DNA from: Hyphomicrobiales bacterium
GTDB lineage: Bacteria > Pseudomonadota > Alphaproteobacteria > Parvibaculales > Parvibaculaceae
Reading direction: 5' to 3'
DNA length: 6,058 nt
Assembly: GCA_015655095.1 (NCBI GenBank)
Contig: JAATFR010000212.1
Coordinates: 1 to 6,058 of the forward strand
A program made the position numbers and the translations under genes. The notes beneath the pieces were generated by a model, which did not search any database, was not told where the DNA came from, and saw only the letters and a program-made list of their open reading frames with translations. Positions 1 through 5,572 of this stretch are shown here, piece after piece (positions within the stretch are counted from its first letter, which is position 1; each line of letters starts with the position of its first letter).

Positions 1-1556
1 CCATATTTATTGATGTAATTTCTTAGGGTTCTGCGCACAATTTTGCCGTTGGCCGTGCGCGGCAGGCTCTCCACGAAAACGACCTCGCGTGGCCGTTTGT
101 AGGCGGCAAGGGTCTGCGCGGCGTGATCGAGTATATCCGCCTTGTCAGCCGCCACCCCCTCGCGCGCCACGATGAAGGCGGCGATGACGCTCACATCCTC
201 GCGGACATGAAGTTCGGTGACGGCGACCTCGGCGACGGCGGGGTGGCTCGCGAGCGCCGCCTCGACCTCGGCGGGCGAGACGCGATAGCCCATGGCGTTC
301 ATCACATCGTCGGCCCGGCCGTGATACCAGAGATAGCCGTCGGCATCGAATTCGGCCAGATCACCACCGACGAACCAGTCGCCGCGATAGACCTGAGCGT
401 CTTCGTCCGGTCGCTTCCAGTAGCCGAGCATCAGGCCGGGGTCTGAACGGTGGATGGCGAGAAGGCCGGTTTCGCCTTGGGGCAGGGGCTCTGTACCGCT
501 TTCGACCGGCAGCACGGCGATGGAGCGTCCCGGCTGTGGCCTGCCCGGACTACCGGGACGGATTTCCATGCCGGGGCTGGTCGCAACATAGGTTGAGCAT
601 TCGCTCATGCCCAGCGCCTCGTAAAGGTTCTTGCCCGTTGCTGCGCTCCAGTGATCGAGCAGGGCCGGGGAAAGCGCCTCGCCCGCGGTGAGGCCGTGGC
701 GCAGCCGCGTCAGATCATGACTGTCGAGATCACAATATTTGAGGATCTGGCGATAGAGCGTCGGCACGGCGGCGAACAGCGTCGCGCCAGTCCGCTCCAG
801 CAAAACGGGCCAGACCTCGATATTCTTTTCCCCGGTGTAGAGCACCGTGGTCGCACCACTGGCCCATGGGTCGGTCAGGCCCACGCCCAGCGTATAGGTC
901 CAGTTGAAGGCCCCGGCATGCAGGATCACATCGTCAGCGCCGATGCCGTACCAGCCCTGATACATGGGTCTGCGCCCCCAGGCGCTGCGCTGGGCATGAA
1001 GCACACCCTTCGGACGTCCGCTGGTGCCAGAGGTATAGACCAGAAAAGCCGGATCGTCAGAAGCCGTATCCGCATAATCAGGCAGGGGCGCGCGCGCCTT
1101 GAACCGGGCGACATCATCGGGCGTGAACACCCGCGCCTCGCCCGCATCGACCTCGAACCCACCCGCCACGGCGACCGCCGCCGCGCCTGAATCGGCGAGC
1201 AGAAAATCTGCTTCCGCTTCTGTAAGTTGCGAGGAAGCAGGAAGCGCGACGATGCCCGCCGCGATCGCCCCGAAAAAGAGCAGCGCATAATCGCTGGTGT
1301 TGGGCATGCGCAGCATCAGCCGGTCGCCGGGCCTGAGCCCTTCCGCCAGCAAGCCCGCCGCGACTCGCCTGACGGCATTGTCGAGCGCGCCATAAGCCCA
1401 GCGCTCGGCGGCCTCTATGGCTGCGTCCGCGTCGGTGACGACGATGAGCGCGGTCTTTTCCGGCGTGGCTTTCGCCGCCGCGCCGAGACAATAGCGCGCC
1501 ATGTTGAAACGGGCCGGGGGCAACGCCCCCCGATAGGCATAAGGGCTGTCGGTCAT
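1..1556 (-). CDS. AMP-forming acyl/aryl-CoA synthetase (ANL superfamily), C-terminus cut by the window edge
   Basis: Translating the minus strand from the ATG at 1556-1554 gives 518 uninterrupted codons to the window edge, so only the last few residues are missing. The family activates a carboxylic acid with ATP to an acyl-adenylate and then transfers the acyl group to CoA in the cytoplasm. Visible motifs in order are the P-loop YTSGTSGRPKG at residues 174-184, a benzoate-CoA-ligase-like AVPTLY near 263-268, YEALGMSEC at 312-320 (the A5 position), GDWFVGGDL at 392-400 (A7, with Gly where Thr is common), GRADDVMNAMGYRVSPAEVE at 413-432 (A8 hinge) and PRTANGK at 499-505, whose Lys505 is the expected catalytic lysine. 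No in-frame ATG lies just upstream of the chosen start; a possible ribosome site (GGCGGA, about 15 bases upstream) is weak. The resemblance to benzoate-CoA ligase and acetate-type synthetases is by eye, and the substrate is unknown. It is divergent from the racemase gene, which suggests a shared acyl-CoA pathway. Confidence 0.93.
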   Translation of the reverse strand, partial: MTDSPYAYRGALPPARFNMARYCLGAAAKATPEKTALIVVTDADAAIEAAERWAYGALDNAVRRVAAGLLAEGLRPGDRLMLRMPNTSDYALLFFGAIAAGIVALPASSQLTEAEADFLLADSGAAAVAVAGGFEVDAGEARVFTPDDVARFKARAPLPDYADTASDDPAFLVYTSGTSGRPKGVLHAQRSAWGRRPMYQGWYGIGADDVILHAGAFNWTYTLGVGLTDPWASGATTVLYTGEKNIEVWPVLLERTGATLFAAVPTLYRQILKYCDLDSHDLTRLRHGLTAGEALSPALLDHWSAATGKNLYEALGMSECSTYVATSPGMEIRPGSPGRPQPGRSIAVLPVESGTEPLPQGETGLLAIHRSDPGLMLGYWKRPDEDAQVYRGDWFVGGDLAEFDADGYLWYHGRADDVMNAMGYRVSPAEVEAALASHPAVAEVAVTELHVREDVSVIAAFIVAREGVAADKADILDHAAQTLAAYKRPREVVFVESLPRTANGKIVRRTLRNYINKY

Positions 1557-1637
1557 GGCCCGTGTATAGAATCCGCCAGCTCTTCTGCCTAGGGCCTGAT
1601 GGCTCTCCAAGCCTCCCCTGCGTCAAATCCGACGCGG

Positions 1638-1666
1638 TTTACGCGCGCGCGCGCGGCCGCTAATAC
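1638..1666 (+). promoter_or_regulatory. Candidate sigma70-type promoter for the racemase gene
   Basis: A TTTACG -35-like hexamer (1638-1643) and a TAATAC -10-like hexamer (1661-1666) are 17 bases apart. Transcription would begin near 1673, about 30 bases before the ATG at 1702. The spacer consists almost entirely of the CG tract. The -10 matches consensus only partly, so this remains a suggestion from spacing and position. Confidence 0.3.
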
Positions 1667-1687
1667 TGCCTTCAAACAACAATCATC

Positions 1688-1693
1688 GGGGAG
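1688..1693 (+). promoter_or_regulatory. Ribosome binding site that fixes the racemase start
   Basis: GGGGAG lies 8 bases upstream of the ATG at 1702, an ideal distance. The alternative in-frame GTG at 1693 overlaps this site and would have no ribosome site of its own at a usable distance, so the ATG is preferred. Confidence 0.7.
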
Positions 1694-1701
1694 TGGTGAA
1701 C

Positions 1702-2832
1702 ATGGGCAGTGGTCCTCTTTCGGGCGTCAAGGTCATCGAATTCGCGGGCATCGGGCCGGGGCCGTTCTGCGGCATGCTGCTTGCCGACATGGGCGCGGAA
1801 GTTATCCGTATCGACCGCAAGGGAAGTCGGGGCGGCTCGAAATATGAAATATCGAGCCGCGGCAAGCGCTCGATCGCGCTCGACCTGAAAAAGCCCGAAG
1901 CGGTGGAAACCTGCCTCAAGCTGATCGAAAGCGCTGACATTCTCCAGGAAGGTTTCCGCCCCGGCGTGATGGAGCGCCTCGGCCTTGGGCCCGACGCAGC
2001 GCTCGCGCGCAACCCGAAGCTCGTCTATGGCCGCATGACCGGCTGGGGCCAGACCGGCCCGCTGGCGCTCGCCGCAGGCCATGACATCAATTACATCTCG
2101 CTCACCGGCGCGCTCCACGCGATCGGCCGTCCGGGCGAACGGCCCGTACCGCCGCTCAATCTGGTCGGCGATTTCGGCGGCGGCGCGCTCTATCTCGCGA
2201 TGGGGATGCTCGCCGCGCTTCATTCGGCCAAGATCACCGGCAAGGGCCAGGTCGTCGATGCGGCGATGACCGATGGCGCGACATCGCTGATGACGATGTT
2301 CTATGGCTTCACCGCGTCCGGCATGTGGGAAGAGCCTCATGGCACCAACATGCTCGATGGCGGCGCGCACTTCTACGACACCTATGAAACGAAGGACGGC
2401 AAGTGGATTTCGCTCGGCTCCATCGAGCCGCAGTTCTACGCCATTCTGCGCGACAAGGCGGGACTGACGGACGCCGATTTCGACGCCCAGATGGATCGCT
2501 CGAAATGGTCCGCGCTGAAGGAGAAAATCACCGCCGTCATCAAAACGAAAACCCGCGACGAGTGGGACGCGATCATGCAGGGCACCGACATCTGCTATGC
2601 GCCGGTGCTTTCCATCAAGGAGGCGATCGACCACCCGCACAACAAGGCGCGTGAAACGATCGTGGAGATCGACGGCGTCGCCCAGCCCAATATCGCACCG
2701 CGCTTCTTTGGCACGCCCTCGAAGATTCAAGGGCCCATCCCGTCCATCGGCGCCAACAATGAGACCGCCTTGTCCGACTGGGGCTTCTCCGGCGCTGAGA
2801 TCGACGCGCTGAAAAAAGCGGAAGCCATCTAG
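1702..2832 (+). CDS. Alpha-methylacyl-CoA racemase (AMACR/MCR type, CaiB/BaiF family III fold)
   Basis: The 376-residue product is full length for bacterial alpha-methylacyl-CoA racemases. These enzymes interconvert (2R)- and (2S)-2-methylacyl-CoA by proton abstraction and return at C2, which lets stereospecific beta-oxidation proceed. The fold is shared with family III CoA-transferases, but the racemase catalytic set is present: His127-Asp128 in GHDINYISLTGALHAIGR, Asp157 in NLVGDFGGG and Glu242 in IEPQFY. These sit one residue from the positions I recall for the Mycobacterium tuberculosis enzyme (His126, Asp156, Glu241). The N-terminal CoA-binding part shows GADM-type spacing with RIDRKG at 36-41, and GFRPGVMERLGLGP follows at 84-97. 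The ATG is chosen over the in-frame GTG nine bases upstream because GGGGAG is well spaced for the ATG. The gene is divergent from the acyl-CoA synthetase and is followed nine bases later by a terminator hairpin. The fold and catalytic residues are seen; the natural substrate is not known. Confidence 0.93.
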   Translation: MGSGPLSGVKVIEFAGIGPGPFCGMLLADMGAEVIRIDRKGSRGGSKYEISSRGKRSIALDLKKPEAVETCLKLIESADILQEGFRPGVMERLGLGPDAALARNPKLVYGRMTGWGQTGPLALAAGHDINYISLTGALHAIGRPGERPVPPLNLVGDFGGGALYLAMGMLAALHSAKITGKGQVVDAAMTDGATSLMTMFYGFTASGMWEEPHGTNMLDGGAHFYDTYETKDGKWISLGSIEPQFYAILRDKAGLTDADFDAQMDRSKWSALKEKITAVIKTKTRDEWDAIMQGTDICYAPVLSIKEAIDHPHNKARETIVEIDGVAQPNIAPRFFGTPSKIQGPIPSIGANNETALSDWGFSGAEIDALKKAEAI

Positions 2833-2840
2833 ACCGGCCT

Positions 2841-2869
2841 CCGGCAGGCTCCCAAGGCCTGCCGGTTTT
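2841..2869 (+). terminator. Intrinsic terminator after the racemase gene
   Basis: A perfect 9-bp G+C-rich stem, CCGGCAGGC (2841-2849) with GCCTGCCGG (2857-2865), encloses a 7-base loop and is followed by TTTT (2866-2869). It starts 9 bases after the racemase stop. The short T-run may allow some read-through into the phosphatase gene. Confidence 0.85.
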
Positions 2870-2880
2870 CATACGCTCCG

Positions 2881-2893
2881 GGACCCCGGGTCC
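2881..2893. repeat. Short inverted repeat upstream of the phosphatase gene
   Basis: GGACCC and GGGTCC are perfect inverted 6-base arms around a single central C. Directly after, GTCCTTT occurs twice in tandem (2890-2903). The dyad is 25 bases ahead of the ATG at 2918 and could be an operator or simply a small hairpin. No function can be assigned from sequence alone. Confidence 0.4.
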
Positions 2894-2917
2894 TTTGTCC
2901 TTTTGCGAGTCCAATCC

Positions 2918-3667
2918 ATGTCCGCACTTCCCGGCACCACCGGCCGCCGCCGTATCTATCTGATGCGCCACGGGCATGTGGATTATTTCGGCCGGGAGAT
3001 TCAGGCGGCGGGCGGCGACAGCAAGATCGTGCCGCTGACCCCGCTGGGCGAGGAACAGGCAAGAGCAGGGGGCCTCGCGCTTTCCCATGTCACCTTCGAC
3101 CGGGCGGCCTCGTCCGGCTATCCCCGGACCCGCGCCACGGCGGAACTGGTGCTGGCCGGACAGGGTGACGGGCAGAAGGTGCCCGAGCTTGAAACCATCC
3201 CCGCGCTCGTCGAGGTTCATGGCGGCTCCATCGCCGGGGCGCGGAGCCGGGCCGAACTCGCCGCCAAAATGGCCTATTCGTTCGACATGGCGTCGAAGCC
3301 CGGCGCGCGGATGCTCGAAGGGGGAGAAGTCTTCGCCGAGGCAGAGGCGAGGGCGGTCGGGGCCATCACGGGGCTTCTGGCCGAGCCCGGCTGGCACACC
3401 ATGCTGGTGGTGGCCCATGAGGGCATCAACCGGCTGATCCTCGGCTGGGCCACCGGTAACGGGCTCAGGGCCTGCCAGGCGTTCGAGCAGGACCCGGCCT
3501 GCATCAATGTGATCGATTTCGACATGGTGCCCCGGGCGGATGGCGGTCCTGGCACTGAAATTCAGCGCAAGATCATCAAGTCCGTCAATGTGACGCCCTA
3601 TAATTACGTCAAGCACGGCATGAATTTGACCAGTCTTGAATCGATATTCGGCCTCGACAAGGTTTAA
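2918..3667 (+). CDS. Histidine phosphatase superfamily protein (phosphoglycerate-mutase-like)
   Basis: The 249-residue product has the branch-1 histidine phosphatase signature: RRIYLMRHGH at residues 11-20, whose His18 would be phosphorylated during catalysis. Supporting pocket residues follow: Arg70/Arg72 in GYPRTRATAE, a probable acid at Glu99 in ALVEVHGG, and the second histidine His167 in LVVAHEGINRLIL. Members remove or transfer phosphate on small molecules or proteins in the cytoplasm; this one's substrate is unknown. It is longer than the roughly 200 residues usual for simple members because of an extra C-terminal segment after about residue 205. No signal peptide or membrane segment is seen. 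The ATG at 2918 is preferred; an in-frame TTG at 2903 would add five residues (MRVQS). The ribosome site is weak (GCGAG, 8 bases upstream). It lies 85 bases after the racemase with a terminator between, so co-transcription is uncertain. Confidence 0.88.
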   Translation: MSALPGTTGRRRIYLMRHGHVDYFGREIQAAGGDSKIVPLTPLGEEQARAGGLALSHVTFDRAASSGYPRTRATAELVLAGQGDGQKVPELETIPALVEVHGGSIAGARSRAELAAKMAYSFDMASKPGARMLEGGEVFAEAEARAVGAITGLLAEPGWHTMLVVAHEGINRLILGWATGNGLRACQAFEQDPACINVIDFDMVPRADGGPGTEIQRKIIKSVNVTPYNYVKHGMNLTSLESIFGLDKV

Positions 3668-3676
3668 AGACGCTCT

Positions 3677-3704
3677 TTGCGTTCGCCAGTGGAAGGCTTA
3701 TATA
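3677..3704 (+). promoter_or_regulatory. aroG: Candidate promoter for the DAHP synthase gene
   Basis: A TTGCGT -35-like hexamer (3677-3682) and a TATATA -10-like hexamer (3699-3704) are 16 bases apart. The latter lies in TTATATAG, the most A+T-rich spot of this G+C-rich gap. Transcription would begin near 3711 and leave a leader of about 97 bases before the start codon. That leader contains CCCG and CGGG arms at 3706-3721, but no convincing attenuator or riboswitch. Confidence 0.45.
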
Positions 3705-3807
3705 GCCCGTAAGATAGCGGGTTGCGCGCGGGAACCTCAATCAGGGGGTCCGGCGACAGTCCTGTTTTCTTTGCGATAAGGCATGAATACTCTTAAGGAC
3801 AAGGACC

Positions 3808-5226
3808 ATGGCGGAGATCAGGACAACAGGTGCAGCGGCGGCGGCCTGGACCCCGGACAGCTGGCGGGCAAAGCCTGCCAAGCACCTTCCTGTCTATCCT
3901 GACGGCGAGGCGCTTCTGGCTGTGGAACAGCGGCTGCGTTCCTACCCGCCGCTGGTCTTTGCAGGCGAAGCCCGCAATCTCAAGGCGGCTCTGGGAGAGG
4001 TTGCGGAAGGCCGCGCCTTTCTGCTTCAGGGCGGGGACTGCGCGGAGAGCTTTGCCGAATTCTCGGCTGACAATATCCGCGACACGTTCCGCGTGATCCT
4101 CCAGATGGCGGTTGTCCTGACCTTCGCGGCGGCCCTGCCGGTGGTGAAGGTCGGCCGGATTGCGGGCCAGTTCGCCAAGCCCCGTTCCTCGCCCGAGGAA
4201 ACCATCGGCAATGTGACGCTGCCGAGCTATCTGGGCGACAATATCAACGGCATCGAGTTCGACGAATCCGTGCGCGTGCCCGATCCCGAGCGCCTGCTGC
4301 GGGCCTACAGCCAGTCGGCCTCGACCCTGAACCTGATCCGGGCGTTCGCGCAGGGTGGCTATGCCGACCTTGATTTCGTGCACCGCTGGAACCTCGGTTT
4401 CGTGTCCGACAGCCCGGAAGGCGCGCGCTACGAGGAATTCGCCAACCGGATTAGCGAAGCGCTCGACTTCATGCGCGCCTGCGGCATTGAACCCAAATCG
4501 ACGCCGCAGCTGCATACGACCGAGTTCTACACCAGCCATGAAGCGCTGCTGCTCGGTTTCGAGCAGGCGATGACCCGCGTGGATTCGACCACCGGCGACT
4601 GGTATGACACCTCGGCCCATATGCTGTGGATCGGCGACCGGACCCGGCAGATCGACCATGGCCATGTCGAGTTCCTGCGCGGCGTTAAAAATCCACTCGG
4701 CATGAAGTGTGGCCCCTCGCTGGAGCCTGACGACCTGCTGCGCCTGACCGACCTGCTCAATCCAAAGAATGAGCCGGGTCGGCTCACGCTGATCGGCCGG
4801 TTCGGCGCGGGCAATGTCGAAAAGCACCTGCCGCAGCTCATCCGCGCTATCGAGCGGGAAGGCAAGAAGGTCGTGTGGTCCTGCGATCCGATGCACGGCA
4901 ACACGATCAAAAGCTCCACTGGCTACAAGACCCGCCCGGTGGACCGCGTTCTCGCGGAAGTGCAGAGCTTCCTCGCCGTCCATCGCGCGGAAGGCACCCA
5001 TGCGGGTGGCGTCCATTTCGAGATGACCGGCCAGAACGTCACGGAATGCACCGGCGGCGCGCAGGCAATCACGGATCAGGAACTTGGGGACCGTTACCAC
5101 ACCCATTGCGACCCGCGCCTCAACGCCAGCCAGTCGCTCGAACTGTCGTTTCTGATCGCGGAAGGCCTGAAACGCGAGCGGATGGAAAAGGTCCGTCCCT
5201 TGCCGGCGCTTGCCAGCGGTTTTTGA
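3808..5226 (+). CDS. aroG: Class II 3-deoxy-7-phosphoheptulonate (DAHP) synthase
   Basis: This is the first enzyme of the shikimate pathway. It condenses phosphoenolpyruvate with erythrose 4-phosphate to DAHP (EC 2.5.1.54) in the cytoplasm. The 472-residue product is full length for the plant/mycobacterial class II type, which differs in sequence from the E. coli class I enzymes. The opening WTPDSWRAKPAKHLPVYPD is the typical class II N-terminus. Expected metal ligands are visible: Cys78 in LLQGGDCAESF, His363 in CDPMHGN, Glu405 in HFEMTGQNVTEC and Asp435 in HCDPRLNASQS. Substrate-binding residues include Arg117 in VVKVGRIAGQFAKPRS, Trp274 and Arg278 in MLWIGDRTR, and Lys300 in GMKCGPS. The ATG is supported by AAGGA at 3795-3799, 8 bases upstream. 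The gene has its own candidate promoter and terminator, so it is probably monocistronic. The symbol follows mycobacterial usage; aroF or aroH are also used for this function. Feedback control cannot be judged from the sequence. Confidence 0.97.
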   Translation: MAEIRTTGAAAAAWTPDSWRAKPAKHLPVYPDGEALLAVEQRLRSYPPLVFAGEARNLKAALGEVAEGRAFLLQGGDCAESFAEFSADNIRDTFRVILQMAVVLTFAAALPVVKVGRIAGQFAKPRSSPEETIGNVTLPSYLGDNINGIEFDESVRVPDPERLLRAYSQSASTLNLIRAFAQGGYADLDFVHRWNLGFVSDSPEGARYEEFANRISEALDFMRACGIEPKSTPQLHTTEFYTSHEALLLGFEQAMTRVDSTTGDWYDTSAHMLWIGDRTRQIDHGHVEFLRGVKNPLGMKCGPSLEPDDLLRLTDLLNPKNEPGRLTLIGRFGAGNVEKHLPQLIRAIEREGKKVVWSCDPMHGNTIKSSTGYKTRPVDRVLAEVQSFLAVHRAEGTHAGGVHFEMTGQNVTECTGGAQAITDQELGDRYHTHCDPRLNASQSLELSFLIAEGLKRERMEKVRPLPALASGF

Positions 5227-5239
5227 AGCCCGGCAATGA

Positions 5240-5424
5240 AAGTTCAAAGGCCCTGTTCAGAAATGAACGGGGCCTTTTATTTTATGTAGTTATGCGATCT
5301 ATTTAATGCGTGTCTTTATTATGCGCCGTTCTTCGGACCACTCGCCTCTCCGGATTGCTGCCCGGTTGGCAAGATGAGTTATCCCCACCCCGGCCGAATC
5401 CTGTAAGTTCAAAAGGCCCTTCAG
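5240..5424. repeat. Imperfect direct repeat of the terminator left arm
   Basis: Positions 5240-5260 (AAGTTCAAAGGCCCTGTTCAG) are nearly repeated at 5405-5424 (AAGTTCAAAAGGCCCTTCAG). The copies differ by one inserted A and a missing two-base GT. The second copy lacks the right arm and T-tail, so it is not a terminator. The span given covers both copies. Confidence 0.5.
5246..5278 (+). terminator. Intrinsic terminator after DAHP synthase
   Basis: The arms AAAGGCCCTGTTC (5246-5258) and GAACGGGGCCTTT (5265-5277) form a 13-bp stem with one G-T pair and a 6-base loop. A T-rich tail (TATTTTAT) follows. The hairpin begins 20 bases past the stop codon. The A-run on the 5' side means it could also work weakly in the opposite direction. 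Confidence 0.9.
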
Positions 5425-5572
5425 GCACACTGCCCCCATGTCCGTTCCCGGTTTTCAGTTTGTGTAACCCGGAGTCATCATAAAATGGTAACAGTGTCAG
5501 CACCTTACGCCCGGTTGTCCGCAACGCTGATGAAGATGAGCATAAAGTCTAAGGCCAGAGATTAGAATTTAT
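5279..5572. other. Gene-free upstream region, lower in G+C than its flanks
   Basis: About 290 bases separate the DAHP synthase terminator from the membrane-protein start. I see no credible coding region, tRNA or hairpin terminator here. It holds the second copy of the repeat (5405-5424), a weak promoter-like element ending in TAAAAT at 5481-5486, and several A+T-rich patches. It most likely carries the promoter and a long leader for the gene at 5573. Confidence 0.5.
5460..5486 (+). promoter_or_regulatory. Weak candidate promoter for the membrane-protein gene
   Basis: TAAAAT at 5481-5486 matches the -10 consensus at five of six positions. The only -35-like match is TTGTGT at 5460-5465, with a short 15-base spacer. 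The leader would be roughly 80 bases. The -10 is the persuasive part; the -35 is poor. Confidence 0.22.

Larger units (their letters stand above)
1557..1701. promoter_or_regulatory. Divergent intergenic promoter region
   Basis: These 145 bases separate the start codons of the minus-strand synthetase and the plus-strand racemase, so promoters for both should lie here. The region contains a (CG)7 run at 1642-1655 that merges into GCGGCCGC at 1653-1660. An imperfect inverted repeat sits at 1625-1640 (AAATCCG / CGGTTT, with one unpaired T). For the synthetase I see a TTGACG-like -35 on the minus strand at 1626-1621, but nothing convincing at the matching -10 position. That the region is regulatory is inferred from gene orientation. 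Confidence 0.6.

Noticed and set aside
651..1190. A 179-codon plus-strand frame within the synthetase gene
   Set aside because: The minus strand shows every ordered motif of the AMP-forming synthetase across the same bases; the plus frame shows none of its own.
1672..2730. A 352-codon open frame on the minus strand opposite the racemase
   Set aside because: It has no family resemblance. It is low-complexity, Arg/His/Ala-rich protein typical of antisense frames in G+C-rich DNA, and it overlaps a well-supported racemase gene.
2615..3616. A 333-codon minus-strand frame spanning the racemase end, terminator and phosphatase
   Set aside because: It crosses a terminator hairpin and two supported plus-strand genes, and its composition is that of an antisense shadow.
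3666..3678. AAAGA-CGC-TCTTT hairpin just after the phosphatase stop, considered as a terminator
   Set aside because: The stem has only five mostly A-T pairs with a 3-base loop and no T-tract, too weak to call.
3783..3902. Short 39-residue frame starting with ATG 25 bases before the DAHP synthase start, considered as a leader peptide
   Set aside because: The AAGG before it is too close to the ATG to serve as a ribosome site, there are no clustered aromatic codons, and most of it lies inside the DAHP synthase gene in another frame.
3793..5247. A 484-codon open frame on the minus strand opposite DAHP synthase
   Set aside because: It mirrors the G+C-rich plus-strand gene, has no recognisable domain, and the plus strand encodes a complete class II DAHP synthase with all expected catalytic residues.
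5379..5387. TTATCCCCA, one mismatch from a DnaA box
   Set aside because: A single imperfect copy, with no cluster of further boxes and no replication genes nearby, does not support an origin.
5303..5524. A 73-codon minus-strand frame in the gap after DAHP synthase
   Set aside because: It shows no recognised motif and no clear ribosome site, and has a glycine/proline/arginine-rich mixed composition. I cannot separate it from chance.
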